Shown: in pieces, positions 15,765 through 23,828 of the stretch
Layout: every line of letters starts with the position of its first letter
Numbering within the stretch: position 1 is the stretch's first letter
Source of the DNA: RGIG8748 sp045576175
Lineage (GTDB): Bacteria > Bacillota > Clostridia > UMGS1810
Direction of reading: 5' to 3'
Assembly (NCBI GenBank): GCA_045576175.1
Contig: JAZNFW010000117.1
Span: 1-24,712, forward strand
DNA: 24,712 nt
The notes under the pieces: generated by a model
The model's database searches: none
What the model was told of the DNA's origin: nothing
What the model saw: only the letters and a program-made list of their open reading frames with translations
Made by a program: the position numbers and the translations under genes

Positions 15765-16649
15765 CTAGATAAACGCCTTGTCTATCTTTAAGACATTTCC
15801 TTTTTCGCCGATGGTGACTTTGGCTATGCCTACGAAAATGTCTTTTCTGTCATATATTCTATAGGTTCCTACCTCTATGTTTACCCTTGAATATGCTCCG
15901 TTTAAAAGGCGTGCCTTTACTACATCATTTACTTTGTACTCGGGATAATCCATAAAAATCCTGTCTACGCACGACAAAACGCTCTCTCTACCATTTTCCT
16001 CTGCTTTTTGAGATATTTCATCAAAGGTCATAGCCTCATTAATATCAAACACCGATGACGCTGTGCGGACAAGCGATGTCATACACGCTCCGCAGCCCAG
16101 TAGCTCACCTATATCGTGACACAAGGAGCGGATATATGTACCCTTTGAGCAGCGCACTCTTATCTTGAATGTATCACCTTTAAAATCAAGAAGTTCACAT
16201 TCATACACAGTTATTTCTCTGGGTTTTCGCTCTACCTCTATTCCCTGTCTTGCAAGCTCATAGAGTTTTTTGCCGTTTTGCTTTATGGCACTGTACATAG
16301 GCGGAACCTGACTTATTGTCCCCTCAAACTTTGTAAGGGCGGACTTTAAATCTTCATAACTCACATCAGGCACACATTCAGTCAAAACATTTCCCCACAT
16401 ATCATATGTGTCTGTAGTTATGCCTAGCTTTACCTCGGCTACATACTCTTTGTCTGAAAAGGTTATCATATCGCACGCCTTGGTGCTCTTTCCCACGCAT
16501 ATGGGCAAAACACCCTCGGCATTGGGGTCAAGAGTTCCTGTGTGCCCTACCTTCCGCGTCCCGAGTATTTTACGTATAACATTTACAGCATCGTGAGATG
16601 TATAACCCTTGGGTTTAAATAGAACCAATATACCGTTTAAATCTGTCAT
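15765..16649 (-). CDS. truB: tRNA pseudouridine(55) synthase
   Basis: Isomerises U55 in the T-loop of nearly all tRNAs. At 294 residues it has the usual length. The N-terminal KPKGYTSHDAV and the catalytic motif HTGTLDPNAEG (36-46) with Asp41 identify the family, and a C-terminal PUA-like region starts near residue 240. The ATG lies 1 nt after the nrnA stop codon, with AAGGT about 10 nt upstream inside nrnA, so translation is probably coupled. It acts in the cytosol on tRNA and is grouped here with other RNA maturation factors. Confidence 0.97.
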   Translation of the reverse strand: MTDLNGILVLFKPKGYTSHDAVNVIRKILGTRKVGHTGTLDPNAEGVLPICVGKSTKACDMITFSDKEYVAEVKLGITTDTYDMWGNVLTECVPDVSYEDLKSALTKFEGTISQVPPMYSAIKQNGKKLYELARQGIEVERKPREITVYECELLDFKGDTFKIRVRCSKGTYIRSLCHDIGELLGCGACMTSLVRTASSVFDINEAMTFDEISQKAEENGRESVLSCVDRIFMDYPEYKVNDVVKARLLNGAYSRVNIEVGTYRIYDRKDIFVGIAKVTIGEKGNVLKIDKAFI

Positions 16650-16650
16650 T

Positions 16651-17604
16651 TTAGATTACCTTTTTTATCTCGCTTAGTAAAACTTCCTTAGCTTTGTCGG
16701 CAGTGTCTTTTATGGATAATCCTGCTGCGCGGATGTGACCGCCTCCGCCTAAAGCTCTGGCAATTTCAGATACATCTACATATTCGTTGGAACGCAGACT
16801 TACCCTTAAGTCATTTTCGCCTTTTTCCTTGATATACACTCCAACCTCAACTCCTACTATACTCCTTGGAATTGATGCAATGTCGTCCTCTTCGCCAAAA
16901 GTAAGACCGTATTTTGAAAGCATACCCTCATCTACAACGGCTATACACACCTTGCCGTCACAATAAAATTCAAGCTCCGATATAACCTGTGCATTGAGCT
17001 TTAACTGATTTGCCGTCTTGGTGTCGAAAAGCTTTCGCATAACATATGCCGCATCAAAATCATAAGACATAATCTTTGATGCAGTAGCAAGAGTGTTTGC
17101 GGTAGTATTGGAATACTTAAAGCTTCCCGTATCGCTGGCTATGGCAGCATAAAGCCTTAGTGCCACCTCGGGTGTTACCTTAGCTTTAAGATAATCCTTT
17201 ATGAAATAATACATTATTTCACCAGCGGCAGCTGCATTAGGATCGACATAATTAAAGTCTGCATAACCCTTGTTGGTTTTGTGGTGGTCTATGCAGCATT
17301 TAACGGGTGCAAGATTATATACTTTATCTTCCATAGAGCCCATTAAGGATTTTTCTGCCACATCCACAGTAAGACAAACATCATAACGACACGCTTTTTC
17401 GCATATCATTCCCTCTTCCAAAAGAAAATCAAGTCTTGACGGAAGAGGGCTTGCACAGAAGATATCCGCTCTCTTACCCATTAAGCGAAGCACAGTAAGA
17501 AGTGCCGTTGCGGAGCCGATACAATCCGCATCGGGATTAGTATGAACTACAATTGCAACACTTTTACTCTTTTTAATAATTCGTGCTATCTTCTTCATAA
17601 TCAT
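16651..17604 (-). CDS. nrnA: DHH/DHHA1 phosphoesterase, NrnA-type nanoRNase/pAp phosphatase
   Basis: Degrades 2-5-nt RNAs and dephosphorylates 3'-phosphoadenosine 5'-phosphate, replacing Orn and CysQ in Firmicutes. The 317-residue protein carries the DHH-family metal sites HTNPDADCIGS (21-31), DVAE (81-84) and DHHKTN (106-111). Near the end is the DHHA1 motif GGGGHIRAAG (about 287-296). The first ATG overlaps the rbfA stop as ATGA; a second ATG two codons later (ending 17598) is better spaced from GGTGA, so the true start could be either. Its position between rbfA and truB is typical of clostridia. The pAp activity is inferred from relatives. Confidence 0.94.
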   Translation of the reverse strand: MIMKKIARIIKKSKSVAIVVHTNPDADCIGSATALLTVLRLMGKRADIFCASPLPSRLDFLLEEGMICEKACRYDVCLTVDVAEKSLMGSMEDKVYNLAPVKCCIDHHKTNKGYADFNYVDPNAAAAGEIMYYFIKDYLKAKVTPEVALRLYAAIASDTGSFKYSNTTANTLATASKIMSYDFDAAYVMRKLFDTKTANQLKLNAQVISELEFYCDGKVCIAVVDEGMLSKYGLTFGEEDDIASIPRSIVGVEVGVYIKEKGENDLRVSLRSNEYVDVSEIARALGGGGHIRAAGLSIKDTADKAKEVLLSEIKKVI

Positions 17605-17951
17605 TCACCGTCATTTTTGATTTTGTGCAAAAGGTCATTTATATGCATACCATAGTCTATTGAGGTATCAAGCACAAATGTAGGATGCGGTACACATCTT
17701 AAATTGAGCCTTGAGCCTATTTCTCTTTTGATATAGCCTGTGGCACTCTTTACCGCTTCCATAGTTGACTTCTTTTCTTCCTCTGTTCCAAGGACCGATA
17801 TATACACCTTGGCATATTTTAAATCCTTGGTAACGGTGGCAGAAACCACACTCACCATAGATGACATTCTTGGGTCTTTGACAGTCCTGATTATAGAGGA
17901 AAGCTCTCTTTTGTATTCTTCCTGTATTCTTTCTACTCTGTTAAAAGCCAT
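17601..17951 (-). CDS. rbfA: 30S ribosome-binding factor A
   Basis: Cold-shock-related assembly factor that binds the pre-30S subunit near 16S rRNA helix 1 and aids late maturation. The chosen protein has 116 residues, the normal size. It begins AFNRVERIQEEYKREL, has DPRMSSMVSVVSATVTKDLKYAKVYIS in the KH-like core (about 27-53), and ends near YGMHINDLLHKI. I start it at the ATG at 17949-17951, with GAGGAA upstream; an ATG five codons earlier lacks a ribosome-binding site. A perfect hairpin lies between infB and this gene. It overlaps nrnA by 4 nt. Confidence 0.95.
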   Translation of the reverse strand: MAFNRVERIQEEYKRELSSIIRTVKDPRMSSMVSVVSATVTKDLKYAKVYISVLGTEEEKKSTMEAVKSATGYIKREIGSRLNLRCVPHPTFVLDTSIDYGMHINDLLHKIKNDGE

Positions 17952-17976
17952 AAAATCATTCCTCATTGTAAAAGGC

Positions 17977-18001
17977 TCTGTGGCAGAATATCTGCCACAG
18001 A
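17977..18001 (-). terminator. Perfect 11-bp hairpin between infB and rbfA, possible partial terminator
   Basis: Arms at 17977-17987 and 17991-18001 pair perfectly around a 3-nt loop. On the minus strand it follows the infB stop codon by 13 nt and is itself followed by GCCTTTTAC, a short T-run. This fits a weak or partial terminator or a processing site inside the operon. Confidence 0.6.
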
Positions 18002-18014
18002 TTACCTCTATTAT

Positions 18015-20279
18015 TTACTGCTGTTTAATTTCTTCCATAACAAAGGATTCGATTATATCGCCATCCTTTATGTCGTTGAAGTTTTCTATGCCGATACCGC
18101 ACTCGTAGCCTGTTGCAACCTCTTTTACATCGTCTTTAAATCTCTTAAGACTGGAGAGCACACCCTCGTGTACGATGATACCATCACGAACAATTCGTAC
18201 CTGTGAGTTTCTGGAAATTTTACCGTCAAGAATGTAACCGCCGGCTATTGTACCTACACCGCTAACCTTAAAGGTGTTTCTAACTTCGGCGTGGCCGAGT
18301 ACATTTTCTCTAAACTTGGGTGCAAGCATACCCTTCATAGCAGCTTCGATTTCTTCGATAGCGTGATAGATAACTCTGTAGAGTCTTATATCTACATCGT
18401 TCTGCTTAGAAGATGCCAGTGCACCATTGTCGGGACGAACATTAAAGCCTACTATAATCGCATTGGAGGCAGCAGCGAGCATAACATCAGATTCGGTTAC
18501 ACCGCCAACACCGCCGTGAATACAGCATACTCTTACCTCTTCGTTTGAGAGCTTGGTAAGTGACTGCTTAACAGCCTCTACAGAGCCCTGAACATCTGCC
18601 TTAACAATGATGTTTAAGTCTTTTACCTCGCCTTGCTTAATCTGGTCGAAGAGTGCATCGAGAGATACAGCAGAACGCGACTTGATGCTATCTTCCTTAA
18701 TCTTTTCTTTTCTCTTTTCTACAACAGCTTTTGCCTTCTTTTCGTCGTCTACGGCGTAGAGAAGGTCTCCGCCCTCGGGCACTTCGCTAAGACCTATGAT
18801 TTCTACAGGAACGGAGGGACCAGCTTTTTTAACCTTGTTTCCTCTGTCGTCTACCATAGCTCTTACTCTACCTGTTGCAGTACCTGCCACAACGATATCA
18901 CCAACTTTAAGTGTACCATTCTGAACAAGAACTGTAGCAACAGGGCCTCTGCCCTTGTCGAGCTGTGCTTCAATAACTGTACCCTTTGCATTTCTGTTGG
19001 GATTAGCTTTTAATTCCTTCATATCTGCTACAAGAGTTACCATCTCTAAAAGCTCATCTATATTCTGATTGAACTTTGCAGAAATCGGAACGCAGATTGT
19101 ATCGCCGCCCCACTCTTCAGGAACAAGCTCATATTCCATAAGCTCCTGCTTGATTCTGTCGGGGTTTGCACCCTCTTTGTCTATTTTGTTTATGGCAACA
19201 ATTATTGTTACCCCTGCCGCTTTTGCGTGGTTTATAGCTTCAACAGTCTGAGGCATAATACCGTCATCTGCCGCTACAACGAGTATCGCAACATCTGTAA
19301 CCTGTGCACCACGCATACGCATTGTTGTGAATGCTTCGTGACCGGGTGTATCCAAAAATGTAATCTTCTTATCGCGGATTCTTACTCTGTATGCACCTAT
19401 ATGCTGTGTAATACCGCCTGCTTCTTTTGCAATTACATTGGTGTTTCTTATTGCATCAAGAAGTGATGTTTTACCGTGGTCAACGTGGCCCATTACAACA
19501 ACAACGGGTGAACGGGGTTCAAGGTCTTCGGGATTATCTTCAACATCGTTAAAGAGTCTGTCCTCATCTGTTACTATTATTTCTTTTTCGATGTTATAGC
19601 CCAAATCTGCACCTATGAGTGCTGCTGTATCGAAATCTATATTCTGGCTTACAGACGCCATAATGCCGATTTCAAACAACTTCTTTACTATAACAGTTGC
19701 GTTTTCGCCAAGTCTTTGAGCAAAATCGCCCACAGAGATTTCGTCGGGCACCTCTACAACCTTTGGCTCGGGCTTTTCTTCCTTGGCTTTCTTAACTTCC
19801 TTCTGCTCGAGAGGTTTTTTCTCCATCTTCTTTGCAGATTGAGGATTTTTCTTTATCTTCTGCTTTTTCTGGGATTTGTCTTCAATATCAATGTCAACAA
19901 GCTTTTCTATCTTGTCTGTATCGAGCTTTTCCAAATCAACAGTGTTTTGTCTGGTGTCTACTACCTTTTGTTTTACCTCTTTTTTGATTTCTATTTCTTC
20001 GGGGATTACCTCTTCTACAGGCTCTGTCTCCTCTGTCTTGGGATTTGCCTTAGCTTCGGCTTTGCTCTTTTCCATATGAAGTTTAGTATAATAATCCTCT
20101 ATACTTGAGCCATCATCATACTTATTGAGAAGTGCTGTAAGCACCACATCAGTCTCATCAAGCTCCAATGTGGTCATATGATTCTTTACGGTTATACCGT
20201 ATTTTTCTAAAAGTTCTATCAGCACCTTGCTTGTTAAATTTATGTCCTTACCTAGTTCGTGTACTCTGGGTCCGGTCAT
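18015..20279 (-). CDS. infB: Translation initiation factor IF-2
   Basis: GTPase that places fMet-tRNA on the 30S subunit and promotes 50S joining. The 754-residue protein has an N-terminal IF2-N region (1-50), a Lys/Glu-rich flexible linker (about 70-175) and a second N domain (about 178-235). The G domain has G1 GHVDHGKT (264-271), G3 DTPGH (310-314) and G4 NKID (364-367), then domains II, III and the C-terminal tRNA-binding domain. GGAGGTGA sits upstream of the ATG. It overlaps ylxQ by 4 nt (ATGA). Length and domains match Firmicute IF-2. Confidence 0.98.
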   Translation of the reverse strand: MTGPRVHELGKDINLTSKVLIELLEKYGITVKNHMTTLELDETDVVLTALLNKYDDGSSIEDYYTKLHMEKSKAEAKANPKTEETEPVEEVIPEEIEIKKEVKQKVVDTRQNTVDLEKLDTDKIEKLVDIDIEDKSQKKQKIKKNPQSAKKMEKKPLEQKEVKKAKEEKPEPKVVEVPDEISVGDFAQRLGENATVIVKKLFEIGIMASVSQNIDFDTAALIGADLGYNIEKEIIVTDEDRLFNDVEDNPEDLEPRSPVVVVMGHVDHGKTSLLDAIRNTNVIAKEAGGITQHIGAYRVRIRDKKITFLDTPGHEAFTTMRMRGAQVTDVAILVVAADDGIMPQTVEAINHAKAAGVTIIVAINKIDKEGANPDRIKQELMEYELVPEEWGGDTICVPISAKFNQNIDELLEMVTLVADMKELKANPNRNAKGTVIEAQLDKGRGPVATVLVQNGTLKVGDIVVAGTATGRVRAMVDDRGNKVKKAGPSVPVEIIGLSEVPEGGDLLYAVDDEKKAKAVVEKRKEKIKEDSIKSRSAVSLDALFDQIKQGEVKDLNIIVKADVQGSVEAVKQSLTKLSNEEVRVCCIHGGVGGVTESDVMLAAASNAIIVGFNVRPDNGALASSKQNDVDIRLYRVIYHAIEEIEAAMKGMLAPKFRENVLGHAEVRNTFKVSGVGTIAGGYILDGKISRNSQVRIVRDGIIVHEGVLSSLKRFKDDVKEVATGYECGIGIENFNDIKDGDIIESFVMEEIKQQ

Positions 20280-20599
20280 AACACTTCACCTCCATTATTA
20301 TTGTGTTGCAACCACTTTTCTATACTATCGGCAAAACCTTTATCGCAAACGCAAACTGCTGCATTATATGCATTTCCAAGTGCGTGTCCGATATCGTCCT
20401 TAGTGCCCTCTATATAACACTTGACACCGTAGTAATTGCAACTGTTGGTTATGCTCTTTTTTGTATTGTCACTTGCATCAGAAGCTATGATTACAAGATG
20501 TGCCTTGCCGTGACGGATACTGTCCTTTACGGCTTCTTCACCAGCAGAAATTTTGCCGGCCCTTTTGGCAAGCCCTATAAGAGATAGTGCTTTATCCAT
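20276..20599 (-). CDS. ylxQ: L7Ae-family RNA-binding protein YlxQ
   Basis: A 107-residue protein of the L7Ae/L30e/S12e/Gadd45 family, expected to bind K-turn RNA. It begins MDKALSLIGLAKRAGKISAGEEAV, in which LIGLAKRAGK is the family's conserved opening, followed by AHLVIIASDASDNTKK (about 33-48) and an end near CVCDKGFADSI. The start at 20597-20599 has GGGAGTG upstream; an in-frame start 19 codons earlier lies over ylxR and has no ribosome-binding site. It starts 4 nt after ylxR and overlaps infB. The cellular RNA partner is not known to me. Confidence 0.95.
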   Translation of the reverse strand: MDKALSLIGLAKRAGKISAGEEAVKDSIRHGKAHLVIIASDASDNTKKSITNSCNYYGVKCYIEGTKDDIGHALGNAYNAAVCVCDKGFADSIEKWLQHNNNGGEVL

Positions 20600-20603
20600 A
20601 CAA

Positions 20604-20870
20604 TCACTCCCTATTTGCAAGAATTTTGAGTTCTTCATATATTGTCTTATCAACATCGCCCTTCAAAGCTCTTGAAAACTTATTTTTCTTCTGGGCTTTT
20701 AATATGCATTCCTCGCTAAGACAAACATATACTCCTCGCCCCTCGAGCTTTTGCTCGATATCTATGATAGCCTTGCCGTCTGACAAACGAACTATTCTTG
20801 TAAGTTCATCTTTAGGACGGCGAATCATACATCCCGAACACATTCGTGTGGGTCTTGGGTTTTTTAACAT
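20604..20870 (-). CDS. ylxR: YlxR (DUF448) RNA-binding protein
   Basis: An 88-residue basic protein of the YlxR/DUF448 family. The N-terminal RMCSGCMIRRPKDEL block (about 9-23), the GRGVYVCLSEECI segment (about 45-57) and the basic tail are typical. B. subtilis YlxR has been reported as a modulator of RNase P (name RnpM) and as affecting transcription; that is recall, not evidence here. AAAGGTGA precedes the ATG by 4 nt. It lies between nusA and ylxQ in the order conserved across Firmicutes. Confidence 0.95.
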   Translation of the reverse strand: MLKNPRPTRMCSGCMIRRPKDELTRIVRLSDGKAIIDIEQKLEGRGVYVCLSEECILKAQKKNKFSRALKGDVDKTIYEELKILANRE

Positions 20871-20890
20871 AAAATCACCTTTAGATTTAC

Positions 20891-21919
20891 TTAAACATCG
20901 CTCTTTATGTCTATTTTGTAGCCTGTAAGTCTGGCTGCAAGACGGGCGTTCTGCCCTTCCTTGCCGATAGCGAGCGAAAGCTGATTTGCAGGAACTATAA
21001 CATATGCCTCTTTGTTTTCGGTGTCTACCTCAAGGCTTATAACCTCAGCAGGATTGAGACTCGCAGTTATAAATTCCTTGGGATCGTCGCTATACTTAAC
21101 GATATCTATTTTTTCACCGTTTAACTCATCAACTATGCTCTGTACTCTGGTACCCCTTGCACCAATACAGGAGCCTATGGGGTCAATGTTGGGGTCATTT
21201 GAATACACAGCGAGCTTTGTTCTGGAACCAGGCTCTCTGGATATACTCTTAATTTCCACTATTTTGTCCTGAATTTCGGGGATTTCCTCCTCAAACAGCT
21301 TAACTACCAGACCGGGTCTTGTTCTGGACACTGTAACGAGGGGGCCCTTGGTTGTTCTCTTAACCTCTGTAACATATACCTTCATTCTCTTGTGGAAGGT
21401 ATAGTCCTCTGTGGGAACCTGCTCACCGGGAGCAAGATATGCCTCAGTTTTGCCTATGTCGAGGTAGATGTTCTTCTTTTCAATTCTCTGAACAACACCG
21501 GTTAAGATTTTGTGCTCTTTCTCGGAGAACTCATCGAATATGAGTGTGCGTTCTGCCTCGCGGATTCTCTGCATTACTACCTGCTTTGCTGTCTGTGCGG
21601 CAATTCTTCCAAAATCGGCGGGTTTTTCTTCTATATGCACGATATCGTCAAGAGCGTATGTTCCATCAATTTCCTTCGCTTCATCGAGAGATATCTGGCA
21701 GAAGGAATCTTCAACCGTTTCTACTACCTGCATTTCCTTGTAAACCTTGATTTCGCCGCTTTCACGGTCTATGTTTACCACTACATTACCATGGTTAGTA
21801 TTGTAGTTTCTCTTGTAGGCAGACACCAAAGCCGCCTCAATCGCCTCAAGCAAAACATCCTTACTTATGTTTTTAACCTTTTCGATTTCATCCAATGCGT
21901 TAAGAAATTCAGCATTCAT
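20891..21919 (-). CDS. nusA: Transcription termination/antitermination factor NusA
   Basis: Binds RNA polymerase and modulates pausing, hairpin-dependent termination and antitermination. The 342-residue protein has an N-terminal polymerase-binding domain (1-130), an S1 domain (about 135-200) and two KH domains. KH1 contains GSCIGARGTRV and KH2 contains AIGKEGQNARLAARLTG near the end. The acidic repeats of the proteobacterial protein are absent, as usual for Firmicutes. The nearest ribosome-binding site, AGAGGA, is about 13 nt from the ATG, an unusually long spacing. It follows rimP by 43 nt. Confidence 0.97.
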   Translation of the reverse strand: MNAEFLNALDEIEKVKNISKDVLLEAIEAALVSAYKRNYNTNHGNVVVNIDRESGEIKVYKEMQVVETVEDSFCQISLDEAKEIDGTYALDDIVHIEEKPADFGRIAAQTAKQVVMQRIREAERTLIFDEFSEKEHKILTGVVQRIEKKNIYLDIGKTEAYLAPGEQVPTEDYTFHKRMKVYVTEVKRTTKGPLVTVSRTRPGLVVKLFEEEIPEIQDKIVEIKSISREPGSRTKLAVYSNDPNIDPIGSCIGARGTRVQSIVDELNGEKIDIVKYSDDPKEFITASLNPAEVISLEVDTENKEAYVIVPANQLSLAIGKEGQNARLAARLTGYKIDIKSDV

Positions 21920-21962
21920 TTTTTATAATCATTCCTCTCATGTTATTTTTTATATAGTTAAA

Positions 21963-22436
21963 TTAAAATACTACTGCAAGTCTTACAAACGAGGTGTCCT
22001 CTCTTTGTACAGAGAGTTCATTTCCATCCACTTCCAAAATGATGTTTCCGTCCTTTAAGCCTATGAGTTTCCCTTGCAAAAGCTTGGTTCCGTTTAGCTT
22101 ATTGTACAAGCCTACCTCCACATCCCTTTGCGCAAAGCGGACAAAGTCCTCTTCCTTTTTAAGCGGTCTGTCAAGACCGGGTGATGTAACCTCAAGCACA
22201 TAAGGCGCTTGTGTGGGGTCGTTTTTGTCCAGTTCTTCGCTTAGTGCACGGCTTACATTTTCGCACATTGTGATAGACACCGGCTTTTCGTCGTCGGTAG
22301 TATCCAATATGACTCTTAAAATATAGTCGGAGCCTTCTTTCTTGTACTCCACATCGTATACGGTGCAGCCCTCTTTTTCGGCAATAGGAAGTGCCATACT
22401 CAAAGTGGCTTCTGCAACCTTGGAATTATGCTTCAT
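21963..22436 (-). CDS. rimP: Ribosome maturation factor RimP
   Basis: Assembly factor needed for maturation of the 30S subunit. The 157-residue protein has the two-domain RimP layout: an alpha/beta N domain with GCTVYDVEYKKEGSDYILRV (about 22-41) and the conserved SRALSEELDKNDP and YVLEVTSPGLDRPL (about 81-94), then an SH3-like C domain from about 95 (DGNIILEVDG). I start it at the ATG ending at 22436, preceded by GAGGTGA 5 nt upstream; an in-frame GTG three codons earlier overlaps that site. It is the first gene of the operon, with a hairpin in its leader. Confidence 0.96.
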   Translation of the reverse strand: MKHNSKVAEATLSMALPIAEKEGCTVYDVEYKKEGSDYILRVILDTTDDEKPVSITMCENVSRALSEELDKNDPTQAPYVLEVTSPGLDRPLKKEEDFVRFAQRDVEVGLYNKLNGTKLLQGKLIGLKDGNIILEVDGNELSVQREDTSFVRLAVVF

Positions 22437-22469
22437 ACAGTTCACCTCGATTCACATAAATAATACGAA

Positions 22470-22493
22470 AGAGTGGGTTTGTCAACCCACTCT
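22470..22493 (-). terminator. Leader hairpin of the rimP-nusA operon, candidate attenuator
   Basis: Perfect 10-bp arms (22470-22479 and 22484-22493) with a 4-nt loop. On the minus strand the stem ends AACCCACTCT and is followed by TTCGTATTATTT, an interrupted T-tract. It lies between the promoter and rimP, so it may terminate transcription conditionally. Weak T-tracts are typical of NusA-stimulated terminators. Confidence 0.6.
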
Positions 22494-22514
22494 ACAAGTA
22501 AATACTATGAAATG

Positions 22515-22535
22515 ATATCAGCATATTACTGATAT
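22515..22535 (-). repeat. Short hairpin at the rimP transcript start
   Basis: ATATCAG (22515-22521) and CTGATAT (22529-22535) are perfect 7-bp inverted repeats around a 7-nt loop. The stem begins at about the predicted transcription start and could protect the RNA 5' end. Confidence 0.5.
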
Positions 22536-22539
22536 ATGT

Positions 22540-22568
22540 ATTCTAGCACATTTCAAGCCGAAAATCAA
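22540..22568 (-). promoter_or_regulatory. Sigma-A promoter of the rimP-nusA-infB operon
   Basis: On the minus strand TTGATT (22563-22568), 17 nt, TAGAAT (22540-22545). It drives a leader of about 97 nt containing two hairpins before rimP. Confidence 0.75.
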
Positions 22569-22605
22569 GTGTTTTTTAGTAATTTATAATATTTTTTCCG
22601 TTTTA

Positions 22606-22622
22606 TTACAATTATATTGTAA
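22606..22622. promoter_or_regulatory. Palindrome upstream of the ychF promoter
   Basis: TTACAAT-TAT-ATTGTAA is a perfect 7-3-7 inverted repeat ending 6 nt before the ychF -35. It could be an operator for a dimeric repressor or activator acting on ychF or on the divergent rimP promoter. The region is AT-rich, so chance cannot be excluded. Confidence 0.4.
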
Positions 22623-22628
22623 AAAGGA

Positions 22629-22657
22629 TTGCACTTAATGGTAAAATAATGTATAAT
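22629..22657 (+). promoter_or_regulatory. Sigma-A promoter of ychF
   Basis: TTGCAC (22629-22634), 17 nt, TATAAT (22652-22657). The start is expected near 22664, leaving about 67 nt of leader with one hairpin. Confidence 0.85.
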
Positions 22658-22677
22658 AGTTAATTATTTGAATATAA

Positions 22678-22711
22678 ACGGCAGTTTAGGAATATAATAT
22701 TTTGCTGCCGT
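22678..22711 (+). repeat. Hairpin in the ychF leader
   Basis: ACGGCAG (22678-22684) and CTGCCGT (22705-22711) pair perfectly around a 20-nt AT-rich loop. The stem ends just before the AAAGG site of ychF. No T-tract follows, so it is more likely to affect mRNA stability or translation than termination. Confidence 0.55.
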
Positions 22712-22730
22712 ATGAAAGGTTGGTTACAAA

Positions 22731-23828
22731 ATGAAACTCGGTATAGTCGGTCTGCCCAATGTGGGAAAGAGTACTCTTTTTAACGCCATAACACAGGCTG
22801 GAGCAGAATCTGCAAACTATCCGTTTTGCACCATCGAACCCAATGTGGGCGTGGTAGCAGTTCCGGACGAAAGGCTAGAAAAATTAAGAGATATGTACAA
22901 GCCGCAAAAGTTTACCCCTGCCACGGTGGAATTTGTGGATATTGCAGGCCTTGTAAAAGGCGCAAGCAAGGGTGAAGGCCTTGGAAACAAGTTTTTGTCG
23001 CACATAAGAGAGGTGGATGCCATACTCCATGTGGTTCGCTGCTTTGAAGATGACAATATAGTCCATGTGGACGGTAAAATAGGTCCTTCCAGAGATATTG
23101 AAACCATAAATATGGAACTTATCTTTGCAGATATGGAAAGCCTTGAAAAAAGGATTGATAAAACCAAAAAGGCTATGAAGGGCGGAGACAAGAAATATCA
23201 GGCAGAGCTTACACTTTTAGAAAAAATCTATGCCTGCCTTGAAGAAGGAAAATGTGCAAGAACTCTCTCCTACACCAAGGAAGAAAATGAAATACTTAAA
23301 GAAATTTCCCTTCTTACACTAAAGCCTGTAATATATGCTGCCAATGTTTCGGAGGACGACTTTGTAAACGGAATTGACTCCAATCCGTTTTTAGCTGAAC
23401 TTAGTAAAATTGCAAACGAAGAAGGCAGTGAGGTTCTTCCTATATGCGCAAGAATCGAGGAAGAAATTACCGAGCTTGACGATAGCGAAAAGGAAGAATT
23501 TTTAAAGGAACTGGGCATAGAAGAATCCGGTCTTAATAGACTTATTAAGAAGAGCTATCACCTTTTGGGCCTTATAAGCTATCTTACTGCAGGCGAACCC
23601 GAGGTAAGAGCGTGGACCATAAAGAAAGGAACAAAGGCTCCCCAAGCTGCCGGAAAAATTCACACCGACTTTGAAAGAGGCTTTATAGGAGCCGAGGTTG
23701 TGTCCTTTAATGACCTTATGGCGTGCGGTACATATGCTGCAGCCCGTGAAAAAGGTCTGGTACGCCTTGAAGGCAAGGAATATGTTATGAATGACGGCGA
23801 CATTGTTCTTTTTAGATTTAATGTGTAA
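22731..23828 (+). CDS. ychF: Redox-regulated ATPase YchF/OLA1
   Basis: Cytosolic P-loop NTPase of the Obg-related YchF/OLA1 subfamily, which prefers ATP over GTP, binds ribosomes and is linked to oxidative-stress responses. The 365-residue protein has G1 GLPNVGKS (7-14) and the NVSE sequence (near 203-206) in place of the GTP-specific NKxD, which explains the nucleotide preference. A coiled-coil region lies near 120-190, and a C-terminal TGS domain includes IHTDFERGFIGAEVVSF. The ATG has AAAGG about 11 nt upstream, a rather long spacing. It has its own promoter and is divergent from rimP. I see no terminator between it and groES. Confidence 0.97.
   Translation: MKLGIVGLPNVGKSTLFNAITQAGAESANYPFCTIEPNVGVVAVPDERLEKLRDMYKPQKFTPATVEFVDIAGLVKGASKGEGLGNKFLSHIREVDAILHVVRCFEDDNIVHVDGKIGPSRDIETINMELIFADMESLEKRIDKTKKAMKGGDKKYQAELTLLEKIYACLEEGKCARTLSYTKEENEILKEISLLTLKPVIYAANVSEDDFVNGIDSNPFLAELSKIANEEGSEVLPICARIEEEITELDDSEKEEFLKELGIEESGLNRLIKKSYHLLGLISYLTAGEPEVRAWTIKKGTKAPQAAGKIHTDFERGFIGAEVVSFNDLMACGTYAAAREKGLVRLEGKEYVMNDGDIVLFRFNV

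Noticed and set aside
22457..22485. TTGACA in the loop of the rimP leader hairpin as a second promoter
   Set aside because: With a 17-nt spacer the -10 would be TATTTA, a poor match, and the better TATTAT is only 14 nt away; a stronger promoter lies upstream.
22712..22783. Out-of-frame short ORF starting at ATGAAAGG, overlapping the ychF start
   Set aside because: It has no ribosome-binding site and its sequence is simply ychF in another frame.
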